Assembly: GCA_023213395.1 (NCBI GenBank)
Contig: CM041465.1
Span: 231,453,741 to 231,517,740 of the forward strand
Length of the DNA stretch: 64,000 nt
Direction of reading: 5' to 3'
Source: Cycas panzhihuaensis
Taxonomy: Eukaryota; Cycadophyta
Both the position numbers and the translations under genes were made by a program. Each line of letters begins with the position of its first letter. Positions within the stretch are counted from its first letter, which is position 1. Below, piece by piece: positions 22,713 through 34,658 of the stretch. A model generated the notes under the pieces. That model did no database searches. It was not told the origin of the DNA and was given only the letters and a program-made list of their open reading frames with translations.

Positions 22713-22980
22713 TCCTTGTTTGCAGATTTCTCAGGCCGAAAGCAAATTGAATTGCATCTTGGGTATATAATAGACTCCTTACCACCTGCCAAGGAAACAT
22801 CGCCAACACCTTCCATTGGCAACACGTGAGCATCTCCAAGGATGATCTCCGCACCACTATGATTTGCACTCCATGCATCAAAGTTGTGCTTTTGGAAAGA
22901 GATGTGTTTCTGTGCTCTAGAGTTTGATATTTACTAGTCTCTTCGACTTGACTCGGTTGACAACCTTGACACTCTGACAT
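22713..22980 (-). pseudogene. G protease region
   Basis: In one frame the segment reads SNSRAQKHISFQKHNFDAW. Element H has LDSGAQKHISF at the same place, so G carries the changes D to N and G to R in the catalytic triplet. The remainder (GEVILGDAHVLPMEGVG and LLNLLSA-like pieces in mixed frames) matches H. Confidence 0.75.
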
Positions 22981-23047
22981 AATGTGCTGCTATGCTCTTC
23001 CCTTTATCATCCTAGCTAACTTTGCGTTTGTCCTGTCTCTTGAACCA

Positions 23048-23787
23048 ACAATTCTTTTCTCTGTGGCTTTCCTTCTTGCAGTAGTTACATTTACTAGTGA
23101 ATTTCTTCTTTTCCCGAGAGTCTTCCCTAGACCTTTGTGTGAACTTCTCCTCCTAAGCGACCTCTCTCTTTTGCATCTTCATAACTAAGGCTTGACTCAA
23201 CTCGGAACCTCAAAGCATTCCATGATGTTTTAACTTGGCTAGAATAAGACTCTTTATGCCATCAAATGTCTCTGCCTCCATCACCTCATCTCTACCATAA
23301 TGGTCTGAAAAGTGGCAAAAGCAGCTGGGAACTTCGACATGATTATCGCAAACAAAAGCACATCATCAATCGAATTTGGCTCCAACTCTTCTAGCTTATT
23401 CCTCAAGTCAATGATTTTATTTAGGTAGGAACTTATGTTGGTCTCATCTTCTACTCTAGAATTGAGAAGCTCCAACATTAAAGCTAGACGTCTATTCGCC
23501 TTCTTCTTCTCAAAAGTTTTACACAAATTTGCCTAGATTTCGTTTAGTTGTTCAAGGTTATGAACCAATGCCCTTTGGTCTGATGTTAGTAACAATTTCA
23601 ACAATCTTGTGGCCATAAATTGCTTCTCTTGAAGTTGTACATGTTTTTTATGGTCAAGCGGGATCGCGTCCATTTTCGCCTTAGTAATTGGCCAGAGTTG
23701 ATTCACCATCAATACTAACTCCATGTTGGCCTTCCACTCGTCAAAATTGTTTCCATTAAAGATAACTTTGGGCATCACACAATCCAT
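23048..23787 (-). pseudogene. G gag
   Basis: The ATG at 23787 opens MDCVMPKVIFNGNNFDEWKA, then NMELVLMVNQLWPI. LVHNLEQLNE and CKTFEKKKANRRLALMLELL lead to the gag domain (NISSYLNKIIDLRNKLEELE). An intact CX2CX4HX4C knuckle, CNYCKKESHREKNC, lies at 23048-23089. Only one knuckle is present, against two in D, E and F. One stop (TAG at about 23534) and a few others interrupt it. Confidence 0.87.
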
Positions 23788-25119
23788 CTCGAGAAATGGG
23801 CTTCAACAAACAAGTTAATATTACCAGACTAGTAAACTTAGTCTTTTGGACAAAACCTACGTCACTATGATAACCTGCTTTTGAGGCACACACATTGGGG
23901 ATCACCGAACAATGATTATGCACGCTGGAACAACTCACCAACTATCCGCCCCTCACCAAATGGCTTCAAAAAAGTCCATAAAATACTCAAAAAAGGCTCA
24001 AATATGACTTAAAATGCCTTAGAATATGCTCCAAATAGAAGAAATCACTTCACAATGCTAGGTGTATGGTCTTTCAAGTTAGATCCAGACAACAAATGGC
24101 TTAAAAATGCTTTCAACAGGCTTCACAATGCTTCTCTAAGCTTCACAAATGAACAATATGAAATATCAATGGTATGAAGGCCTTTTATAAAGTTACTTTA
24201 TGTGAGGAATATACCAAAAGGCATATTCTTAAGAGTTGTGACATTTTCTCTTTAGTTGCATGCCTTATTATTAACCCCACATGTTAAATAATAAATGACA
24301 CATGTTTATATGATTGGCTAAGGTTAAGATATGTTAAATATATCAAAGTCATATCGTTTGATATCACATATCTCTCTCGTCGACTATATATGTGATGTGG
24401 TTGCCACAAACTCCACACAGGTCGTTCGAGCTCCAACGAAGTCCAAAATTATCTTACGGTTGGTAAGAACAATACCTACGCAGCCTAGCACTCATACAAG
24501 GGACATACGATCCAAATCCAATGACTCTTCACTCACACGGTTGCAAACAAAGGGCTGCACACTTACCCAAGGACATCACCACTTAATATTTGACCAAAAC
24601 ACACAAATATATCACAACTACAACCATCAACGCTGCCCAACACTTACATCAAGAGCTGAAAACTGCCATTATAGGCTCCAATCTCGCCCTTAGGTGAGAT
24701 ATTTGATATTTTTGATAGTAAATGGTTATTTTTATATTAAAATCAGTGGTGCTTTGTTAAGAACATGGCTTTTATGGCTGTCCTCACCATTGTTGAATCT
24801 CCATCAGTACACACTTTGCTGGCTTTAGTCTGTGCCACAATACACCAACCAGCTTTAGATGACTCCCAACGAGCCAACTCACTCCACGAATGTGGTTTGC
24901 ATGTTTGAATTTTGACTCCAATAGTGCTTTAACTTTGTTGATATGTGACTTTCACCTCCTCAATCACCATTTGCCATTGTGCCTGCTCCTACAACTTGTT
25001 GGAGAAAATAAGTCCTTAAGAAACCTCTTGGGTTTGATGGCATCACTTGGCAACCAATGATCTTATCGTTCTGCCCAACTCTGGCTTCGACTGTGTAGGA
25101 GCCCACGACTTTGATACCA
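23788..25119 (-). other. G leader and primer-binding site
   Basis: TGGTATCAAAGTCGTGGG on the minus strand (25102-25119) follows the LTR. The 1.3-kb leader has no conserved reading frame. It contains ATATCAAAG (24340-24348) and GTTTGATAT (24356-24364), the remains of a palindrome that is perfect in the sister copy H. Confidence 0.75.
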
Positions 25120-25465
25120 TATTATGAAACATGAATGAATGGATACATGTTTACATCCGCAGAATCTTTTACCATGCACAACAAGCAAACAAGATATACA
25201 TAGAAAATAGTTGCATAGTACATAGGATTTACGTGGGAAACCCTTTTGGGAAAAAACCCACCACAAAAATCTATTGATCACATTGATTACCACTTGCTTG
25301 ATATGAATATACAAGGTCTTTAGGATTTTTATATCCTTCCAAGAGGTACCAATGGACAAGGATTACAACTCTCCGCGTAACTCGCACCATTTCGTTAATC
25401 ACAATTAAGTTAAACCACCACATTAACATTAACCAGTGGCTTAACAAACAATTGCCACATTAACA
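25120..25465 (-). repeat. 5' LTR of G
   Basis: It is 346 bp and aligns with 19455-19800. The minus-strand terminal CA is changed (plus strand TATTATG, where the partner has TGTTAAG). Confidence 0.93.
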
Positions 25466-25470
25466 CATTT

Positions 25471-27064
25471 AATAAACCAAAGCACTCATTTAATATATCA
25501 AATATGAGAGTGGATGCTTTTATTTCTTTTTAAAACCACATAGTCTTTCATGATGATTATAAATAAATCATGCATTTCTTGGGTCTAATTCTCAATCTAT
25601 AAATTCACTTATCATAGAAAATTTCTAACAATATGCTAATTAAACTACTTGCATTCAATATATTTATTAAATCTAGGTTTCTTTAAATCATAATGCTTTC
25701 TACCCCCCTTTTACTATTCCTTCATTTAGCCTTTCTTATAATGCAATTCCAACCAATATAATTTCTCCAAATTGAATGCATTTAAGAGGGTTTTTATGCC
25801 CGACAGTAAATAACAAATTAAAAAATGCAAGCTCGAGATTCCTTTCTCTTTGTGGTTTGGAGAATTCATTGTATAAAAGAAATTCACCATTTTAGTTGAC
25901 AGAAAGGAATTCTATAGTAAGCAATATTATTTCCAATTTATGTGCAGACTTGAGTATGAATTAATTTCCAGCATTCATGGCTCATAAATGGGTCTAGCCT
26001 ATTAATTAAAGCCCCATTCAATTTTTCACCCCATAAATCAAACTTTTATTCCAAAATAAAGGAACCATTTTTCAATTTCTAAAGTAGATATCAGAGAAGT
26101 ATGCCTCAGGTTGGCATTGTACAAATTTGCCACGTTAGACCTGCACGACTTTGATATGTGCAACGCTGTGCAACCCCTCTAAAAGATTGCCAACTAGTCA
26201 TTTTAGCTATAGCTGAAATTTTATGAAGTTTTTTCCACATGAATTGACACAAGGGTTTCCAAAGGTGTCATGTGTGCAAAAATTTTGTTTGTAGGTCTAT
26301 ATGGCCTTGCAACTAATTGTATGATTGTTAATAGCTCCGTATGGCCACCATACAACCTGTTTCTAACCTTGCCCCAAAATGTCCCAAAACACTAAAAAAC
26401 ACTTTTTATTTTTAGTTTTAGAGTTTTTAAGGTTTAATATTGACAAAAAGAGCATAATAAATGCATATTGATAATAATAAATGCTATTGAAGGCAAGGAA
26501 AGTAATACTAATGGAAAAATACCTTGTTCCTTGTTGAGTATACCCAAATTCCTCCTTCCAAGGATGAAGCGCAGTGGAAAGTGTTTGGGAAAGCTATGGT
26601 AATGGGTTTCTCTTCTCTTCAATTCTTGAGTACTTGCTTCAACAAACTCTCCTTAGCTCAAGTTATGGCATGGTGATCTCTCATGCTCATTAAATGTTCA
26701 TGTAGAAAGAAATCATGGAGAGCTCTTGTCTTAGATAGGTGGTGAAGAAGTCTTCTTTGTGAAGTCAGTTGTTTAGAAGACAAATAGATTTCCCCCTTCT
26801 ATGCACAATTTTTTATGCCCACCTCTTGTGCACAACCTTTTGTAATTAACCCCACTTTTTTACTAACTTTGCCTTTTGAGGTTAGTTAAAGGATGGAATT
26901 CTTTCTTGTAACAATTATGCATTAATAGTGGCAGTCACCAAATAGAATGGTTACTAAATGGCAACCTCTTTCTTGGCTCGTCGCCATGCCAACTTAGGAA
27001 ATTTTTGTAGTCTTCCTAGACTCCTTAAATTGATTTAAAGATGGAGGAACTAATTATTTTAATT
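25471..27064. other. No gene recognised
   Basis: AT-rich debris right of G. No coding motif is visible. A few GTATGG/CCATAC words near 26330 resemble leader sequence of the copia elements, but nothing firm. Confidence 0.45.
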
Positions 27065-28525
27065 GGGACTTGATTTCTTCTAGGAGTAAGTAGAGTATTT
27101 GGGTCACATTATCTCCAAAGATGGAGTGACACTCAATTCAAAGAAAATCCAAGCCATAAAGAAGTGCTTGATAACTAGAGATGCTTATGAATTACTGAGT
27201 TTTCTTGTTCTTGCAAATTTGTATAGGAAGTTTATTTAGTTTATTCTCAATTTGTAGCTTCTATAACCAATTTGTGGAAAAAACATTTTAAATATGTTTG
27301 GTTGGATGTTTATAAATTGAGTTTTGATTTGTTAAAGGAAAAATTAACAACTACACTAATTCTATATAATTCAGATTCATCAAAACCATATATATTGTAT
27401 ATTGATGTTTGTGGGCAAGTTATTGGAGCTGTGTCAATATAGCAAGGTCATCTGGTGGCCCATGGAAGTCAAAAAATGAATGCAATTGAATAGAGACATT
27501 CCATTTTTGATTAAAAATTGTTGGTAGTGATTCATGCCATGAAGACTCAGAAACATGATCTAAAAGGCAACGAGGTTGAGGTCTACAAAGATCACAAACC
27601 ATTGGTTTATTTTTGTCCTTGGTAATGTAAGTGGGCAATATTTGTTCTAAGAACTGTAGCCAAATATTGTGTACAAGCTCGGAAAGTATAATGTGGTTGC
27701 TGATACTATCTCTTGAATTCACTTTCCTAGTATCACATTTGTTCTTCAGGGAACACTTGTAGGACAAGTTCAACAGATACAATATTTTGACCATTTGTGT
27801 AAGGATATTCTATTATCACCCAAGCAATCATTAGTAAATCATGGAAATTTCTCCATGAGAAATAATTGTTTATGGTATAAATATAGGTCGGTGATCCTTA
27901 ATGTTCGTGAACTTATTTTTGATGGATGTATATGATAGCCGTATGCAAGTAATGTTGGTGGTGAAAATACTTACTGGACAACTAAGAGGTTGGTGTATTG
28001 GAAAGGTATGAAAAAAGACATTATGGGTTATATCAACGCTTGTTTAAAATGTCAAGTTAACAAGGAGGAACATGAAAACTCTACAAGTTTACTACAACTT
28101 TTGCCTATAATTGAAAGTAAATGGCATAGCATTTTTATGGACCTCATAACCCATTTACCTAGGACTCAAAAGCAACTTGACCAGATCCCTAGTTATGGTG
28201 GATCGACTCATAAAGTTGGCAAGGTTTATTCCTTGTTGTATAACTTACTCTAGTGTTGATATTATTGTGATTGCATTGGATAAAGTCTTTTGTCATTTTG
28301 GTATGCTAAAAGAGATTATTGGGGGTTGTGATTTGAAGTTCGCTACAATATTTTGGGTAAAATTCTTTAAAGTTTAGGGAACCCAAATATGTTTTAGCAA
28401 TGGGGATTGTCCTAGAAGCGATGGTCAAACATAGCATGTTAATCAAGTATTGGAGGACATTTTAACGACACATACTGTGGAATTCTAGACTACTTAGGGG
28501 GAGAGGTTGTCCTATGCACATCGCT
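27065..28525 (+). pseudogene. Ty3/gypsy fragment M: RT end, RNase H remnant and integrase
   Basis: The plus strand opens with VEYLGHIISKDGVTLNSKKI, the end of a gypsy RT, then LLSFLVLANLYRKFI. A decayed RNase H region follows. The integrase has its H2C2-side text (YWKGMKKDIMGYINACLKCQ) and core pieces (WHSIFMDLITHLP, VDRLIKLARFIP, DGQT). It stops abruptly at about 28525 in VNQVLEDIL and following residues, before the integrase C-terminus, where a minus-strand gypsy fragment begins. Confidence 0.75.
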
Positions 28526-31500
28526 AGGAATTGACCATTCCTTTATTGCTTGCATTTTGTTTGGATCTGGAGTCACTTCATCTTTGGAGACAATGTGATC
28601 TAAATATTGTATTTGCTCCTAAAACAAATCACACTTTGATAACTTTCCATACAATTTATGTTCCCTTAAAATCTACAACACCATTTTTAGATGTTCATCA
28701 TGTTTTTTTTGATTTCTATTAAACATAACTATATCATCAATGAAAACAACAACAAATTTATCCAAATAAGGACAAAGTGTCTCATTCATCAGACCCCATG
28801 AATATAGCAGGAGCATTAGTCAATCCAAGTGGAATGATAAAAAAATTTGTAATGTTCATCTTTTATGCTAAAAGCAATTTCTCTACATCTGAAGACTTAA
28901 TCTGTATTTGATGGGAACCTCTCCTTAAATCAATCCTTTTGATAATATTGATGTACCTTTCAATTGATCCAAAAGATTATTAATTTGAGGCATTGGATAT
29001 TTATTCTTTATGGTGCCTTTATTTAGGCCCTTATAGTCTACACACATTCTCATGGTCCCATCTTTCTTCTTTACTAAGAGAACTTTGGATACCAAATGGT
29101 GACTTCCTAGGACGAATGAACCCTTTCTCTAACAATTTTGTGATTTGTTTCTCAATTTCCTCTTGTTCAAAGAAAACTTAAACCAATATGGGACTCTAGA
29201 AATGGGTTTAATTCTCGGTTCCAATGCAATGGCATGATTGACATCTCTTTCAATAGGTAAGCCACTAGGCAAATTTTCAGAATACATCAACAAACTTACC
29301 TAGGAGGTTATGCATACCATGGATAATTTTACCTAAAGAGTTGCTTGATTTGGTCTTTGATAAGGATTGCATAACACGTGTTGTCACGTTGTTGAGATAC
29401 CTTCTTTAATTGGATGGTCAACACCATGGGAACAATTTGTAACCCTTTTTCATGAACTAAAAAGTGTTGGCGACCACCATGCTCAAACTTTCATAGTGTT
29501 CGCTCGGAAATTGATTTGAGGATCATAAACATGCAACCACTTTTGACTTAAAGTAACATCATGGCGACCAATATTCATTACATCAAAATCAATAATATCA
29601 TCATACTACTGAATACGTAATGGCTCCTCTAAAGCATACATGTTCCATACCTAGGTTCCTTAGACTATTAGTAGGTTCCACCTCATATGTAAAATTTGAT
29701 TCGATTGTGGGCAACCCCCAAGTGTTAGGCAACCTTACAAGATATAAAATTGTGAGTGCAACAACTATCAGTCAACATAATTACCTCTATCCCATCAACG
29801 CTTCCTTTGAATCTTATCAATTCCACATTTGAGTATTCATCAAAGACACACACAGAAAATTTTTGATTGAGATCCATCTTTCTTGTTGTCTTATTGTTGC
29901 ATATGATTGTAACTACTTTATCTTTGACTTCATCTATTGGATCATATTAAAAGCATGCTTTTGTAGGCAATTATAAGAGTGATGACCTTCTTGCTTACAA
30001 ATAAAGCATACATTGCTTTTTAAGTATCTCTTTTGTTCTTCAACAAGATTCATTTTCTTAGAGGACTATCCTTGGTTCCTATTACGGAACCTGCCTTTAC
30101 CTTTAGAATGAAATGACATCTTTGAACACAAGAAAGACTTGGCTAATTGGCTTCCTGTTGATAACTTGAAAGAATTATTACCTTTAATTCGATTCTTCCT
30201 ATCCTCTTTTGGTTTGCCTATATGAAGTGCTAGGCCCATGGCCTCCTCTATAGATCCCAAATTATTTGCCTTTAGCACTCTTTGAAGATAAGGCTTAAAA
30301 CCTACCTCATATTGATGAAGTCGATCAAAGGTGGACATGTGAGGAAGTTGAGCAAATAACTCTGCAATCTATAAGATGTAATCTCTTATTGATCTTGTTT
30401 GTTAGATTCACGACAATTGGGTTTGTGCTTCCTCTATATCGTTTTCAAGTGCACAACAAGTGCACATGTGGAGGACCCACTTGCTAATTCTAGGTAAATA
30501 AATTAGAAATGCAATATATGAGTAACAAGATATGGACAATAGTTACAATATTCTAGTAGCTTATCAACAAAGATCAGATATTTCTTCAATGACTGTTCTT
30601 CAGTAGATATAAATATCAAAAAATGAATCAATATAATAGTAATCAATAGATAATAGTGGGGTAGCAAATTGCCAGACATTGAAGTGCTAGGGAACATAAG
30701 TTAATCCATTATGAAAAAACAATAATATTCATTGTCTTTGAACTTGTGGCCTCCCATATTTATAGTTGCCAAAAGATGGTCCTTTTGTGGGGCTGACTTC
30801 AAGTACATGTTACAAAATAGTTAAAATATTAATGAGCCATTTCAGATCACTACGACATGACAATCCCTTGAATTAGTCCCAATAAGTGACTTTATTCTTG
30901 AATCCATTCTTTATTTGGGTCTTAGTTTCGTCTCACCATTTACTAGCTTGATCCTTAACTAGAAATAACCAAGGGTCATGTTGTTTTCATTAGAAATGTG
31001 AAATGCCTCAAAGTCATCCTCCATGCTACTTACCCAAGATGATAATCTGAGGTGGTCCCTTTTCCATTGAAAATTAGTAACTCGATATTCTTCAATTGAT
31101 GAGACTTTTCTAGTAAGTCATCTCATCTCTGGAGATTAATCTTTAATGTTTGGGGAAGAATGTGACCCGCTTGGACTTAGGTCCACTAGAGGTTTAGATG
31201 CCTACTTTCTAGAAACAACTTTGACCTTTGTCTCTTCCTTTCGTATTTACTTTCTCCTTTAATATAGTTTAGTAATTGGAGGACAATGGCACTAGGCTTT
31301 GGAGGGAGATTGTCCCTTTAGGTTGGGGAATTTTCTGGTTTGTGAATTGCTTTTTGGCTTCTTCATCCCTAACAAACTTCTAAATTTTGCGGCATTAGCA
31401 TTAGGAGTGCATTTATCATCAACAACAGTCTAGACATATTGGTCACACTCTTCTCATGTGCAACTACCCTCTCTTGTATAAGGTAAACATCATTTCTGAG

Positions 31501-31566
31501 ATACTTTTTAAGAAGATTTACCTCCTTCCATTCTTATTAGTTGTGCACCAATTCATCCCAAACTAG
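28526..31566 (-). pseudogene. Ty3/gypsy element L: gag, protease and RT (5' two thirds)
   Basis: Read on the minus strand from 31566. First comes leader/gag N-terminal text. Then the gag domain (DYIL, AELFAQLPHMSTFDRLHQYE, VGFKPYLQRVLKANNLGSIE) and an intact zinc knuckle CFICKQEGHHSYNC (29967-30008). A protease follows with MLTDSCCTHNFIS, where DSG is usual (about 29740-29790). The RT has FIDDI (28730-28744) and KLSKCDLF, QYLDHIVSKDEVTPDPNKM. It is cut at about 28526. RNase H and integrase are missing. Its 5' end lies beyond element C, at 39381. Confidence 0.78.
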
Positions 31567-32111
31567 TGTTAAACCTTACATTTACATGTTAAGTTAATGT
31601 ACTTTATTCTAATGTATTATTTTATACTTTTGTACTTTATGGGGTGACTTATCACTTAAGTGATGAAGTATGCACCCACACTCTTTCTAGTGACACAACG
31701 TTGTGACTTAAGGGTTAAATGGAACCTCATGTACTTTTGCTCACTCAAGAGCCCAAAAGGACACACGTCCTACCTGCAAGGCATGTACCTTGGATGTTTG
31801 ACACTTGTTAAACATCCAATGCTTTAGGTTTCTTCAGTCACTCTATATATTGAGACCATTTCTCATATCTCATATATAGAGCTTGAGTTGTATTGTTCTG
31901 TTGCCAGTTTGCTACTCAAACTGCTATTCTTTGGAGATTGGACCAATTCCATCTCCTCCCATTTGGTATCAATTTGCTCATTCTCTTTTGTAATATCATC
32001 TTGCTCATGTTTATGTTATTTTCATTATTAGACTAGATCTCTTGCTTTCTAGAACTAGGAGATTCTATCTTCTAGATCTTGGACTTGTAGGCCTTTAGGC
32101 CACTTTTAACA
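31567..32111 (+). repeat. 5' LTR of C
   Basis: It starts TGTTAAACC and ends TTTTAACA. It contains the U3 palindrome at 31790-31819 (one G-U in RNA), a TATA box TATATAT at 31844-31850, and a pyrimidine-rich end. Confidence 0.95.
31790..31819 (+). promoter_or_regulatory. U3 palindrome of the C 5' LTR
   Basis: TTGGATGTTTGAC and GTTAAACATCCAA flank the loop ACTT, with 12 Watson-Crick pairs and one G-T. It sits 24 bp upstream of the TATA box. The same palindrome occurs in the 3' LTR and twice in LTR A. A protein-binding or RNA role is inference. Confidence 0.6.
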
Positions 32112-34658
32112 TATGGTACTAGAGCAGTTGGAGACTAGTTCTCCCTGTTCTGATTTTATCTTGAAAAAGGATCAAGGGTTTTATAATCCCTTGGTGACGA
32201 CCTGCGCTCTCCGAAGGCGATCCAAGGTTTGTTTAAATCTTTTTTTCTGCAGATCAAAGACTTTGGAGTTGATTTGAAGGCTGGAGCAAGGTTGTTTTCA
32301 AATCTGAATTTTTTTTTTCCAGATCTCTATCAAGGGTGCAACACTGTTTTTTCTCAAAAATAGTGCTTTTTTGTTAAATTTTTTCCTCAAAAAAATTTCT
32401 TTTGCAGGAAAGGAGGCAAATTTGTGTTACTTGATCAGTTTTTTACTGCAAATCTGTCTTCTAGCTTTCATTTGTAATCTGTAGTTAGCTAGCTACAATT
32501 TTCTAACATAGTTGGGTTGATTTATCATTGTTTTTTAGTGATTTTTTTTCAAAAAAAATTGTTGTTTTTTCATTCATTTCTGTTGTTTTTTTTCAAATTG
32601 TAAGTGGCTGATTTATCATAGTTTTTCAATGATTTTTTCTTAAAAAATCTGCTGTTTTTTCAGTCATTCCAGTTGTTTTTTCAAACTTGTAAGTGGTTGA
32701 TTTATCATTGTTTTTCAGTGATTTTTTTTCAATAAATATGTTGTTTTTTCACTCATTTTTGTTATTTTTTCATACTTGTAAGTGGTTGATCTATCACTAT
32801 TTTTTAGTGATTTTTTCTCAAAAAATCTATTGTTTTTTCACTCATTTCTGTTGTTTTTTTCAACTTGTAAGTGGCTGATTTATCATTGTTTTTCAGAGAT
32901 TTTTTCTCAAAAAATCTGCTGTTTTTCTACTCATTTCTGTTGTTTTTTCAAACTTGTAAGTGGCTGATTTATCACTATTTTTTAGTGATTTTTTCTCAAA
33001 AAATTTGTTGTTTTTTCACTTATTTCTGTTGTTTTTTTGTTTAAACTTGTAAGTGGCTGAAAAATTCAAAAAGAAATTTCACTCCCTGTAGTAGAAATCT
33101 ATTTACTCTTTTATTTGCAGATCTGCTATTTTTTAACGTATTTCTCTGCAATTACTAAGCAAATTGTCAGCTCCTAAAGCACTCACAAACTACTGGGCGA
33201 CTCTTCAAACCCTAGACAGTCAACAAGTGGCTCTGTATTTCATTTCAAACACTGTGTAGCTTCTCGGAGGGCCGTACTCTCTGTGAATCGCTGCAAGACC
33301 GTATAGCAGCTCTAAAGGTGCACGGCAACCATTTTACCATAAGCAGTTCGTGCGCCGCTTTAAAGATTCAAATCACTTTGTTAATGAACGTTTTCAGCTT
33401 TTCTTTAATTTTCTTAAGATTCTTTAACACATAAATTTCTTAAATGTATTTTTGAACTAAGGAAAACAAGTGATATTACTCATCTTTTTGTATTTTGACA
33501 AAAAATTTTACTTGTTTAAGAGTTCTCTAAGGCTCCCTGCAAGGTGTCTTTTATTAAAGGGTTTTATTTCAGCCTTTGTTTAGACACTTTTAAGCTTTTT
33601 TTTTTTGAAAGCAATTTTAAGTCTTTTAACACTTAAGAATTCTTACATAAGTGTGAATTGACTTAGTTGAAGTAATTTTAAGGGTTTCCTACATTGTAAA
33701 AGTGATATTAATCACTATTTTAATCATCTTGCTAAAGCATCTTGCATGGTGACCAAATGCCCTAAAGTCAGAAAAGGGCTAAAAAACATCTCTTTAATAA
33801 AATCACTTAAACTTTTTTTGTGCTTGTTGGGACTAATTTTATAGTCCCAACACTTGGTGCTTGGTGTCCTTATCTTGCAAAGTGGTTTTCTCTTCAAGTG
33901 GAGCATTGATCATTAAAAAGAACCCACTTGTATCTTCATCACAAGGCATTTTATTTCTTGATTACTTAGCACTTTTTTCTCTTTTAAGTGCTTATTTTTC
34001 TAACACTTAATGTGTTCTCATTGTATGTACTCGAGCTTTTTTACCTGGATCTCTTTAGCACTCTTTCTTCATTAAAGTGCTTTTGTAAACAACACTTTTA
34101 GTGTTTTTTTGATGTATTTAATTGCTTCTTTTGAAGCCTCACATTGTAAGCTTATTTAAGCATTATTTCAAAGGTACATCATCCAAGTTAAAATCAATCT
34201 TAAATCTACTTTAACCCTTTAAAAAGTGACTTAAAAATATTGTTGGAAAGGCCCGAAAAAGGTTCAAACCTTGCTTTTGAAATAACCTTAAGCTTGGTGC
34301 ATTCCTTAGGGGGCCAATCGACCATACGGTCAGTGCATGACAATTAAGGTTGCTTGAGGGAAAGGAGGTTTGAAAAGGGTGTTATTGGGGCTGTGAATTC
34401 CAGGGAAAACATGGTACGCCCATACAGATCAACCCTACTTGCCTTGTTCTATATTTGACTTGGTCAACTGTTGGATCTCTTTATAGATTAGGGTTGGACC
34501 AACTCTTTGCCTAGTCTTCCACCTGTCATCACTCCATTTAGTTGTTGGATCTTCTAGTAAGATCAAGACTGTTGGTTTCATTAGAAGATGAAACTTAAGT
34601 GATGAAAGCCTTGAGTCTCCAAGTCATTTGCTAGCTTCAAACCTTTTACAACTTCAAC
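32112..34658 (+). other. C leader and primer-binding site
   Basis: TGGTACTAGAGCAG starts at 32114, two bases after the LTR, and resembles the initiator tRNA-Met site with small changes. About 2.5 kb separate it from the gag ATG (34659), far longer than the 650-1350 bp leaders of the other copia copies here. The leader is T-rich and holds the 89-bp minisatellite and GTAC/ATACGG words (for example near 33270 and 34325). I see no conserved coding frame in it. Confidence 0.8.
32515..33060 (+). repeat. 89-bp minisatellite in the C leader
   Basis: About six units each begin with GTAAGTGG, at 32600, 32689, 32778, 32867, 32956 and 33049. The spacings are 89, 89, 89, 89 and 93 bp. Each unit also holds TGATTTATCA, a run of T ending in CAG or TAG, and CAAAAAATCTG with more T runs. 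GTAAGT matches a plant 5' splice site, CTGAT resembles a branch point, and the T-run plus CAG resembles a 3' splice site. The apparent 61-residue reading frames inside it are repeat artefacts. Confidence 0.9.

Larger units (their letters stand above)
19455..25465 (-). mobile_element. Complete copia retrotransposon G (minus strand)
   Basis: 346-bp LTRs (19455-19800 and 25120-25465) are flanked by a perfect duplication CATTT (19450-19454 and 25466-25470). Minus-strand order is primer site, leader of 1.3 kb, gag, protease, integrase, RT, RNase H and a seven-G polypurine tract. Length is 6011 bp. The LTRs differ at roughly 47 of 346 positions (13-14%), so the copy is clearly older than D, E or F. 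H is the same family. Confidence 0.95.

Noticed and set aside
24331-24693. 120-residue plus-strand open frame
   Set aside because: Lies in the untranslated leader of minus-strand element G, with no motif and no match to the H leader frame.
32693-32967. Two open frames of 61 residues rich in Phe and Ser
   Set aside because: They are translations of the 89-bp minisatellite and repeat with its period. No start context or homology.
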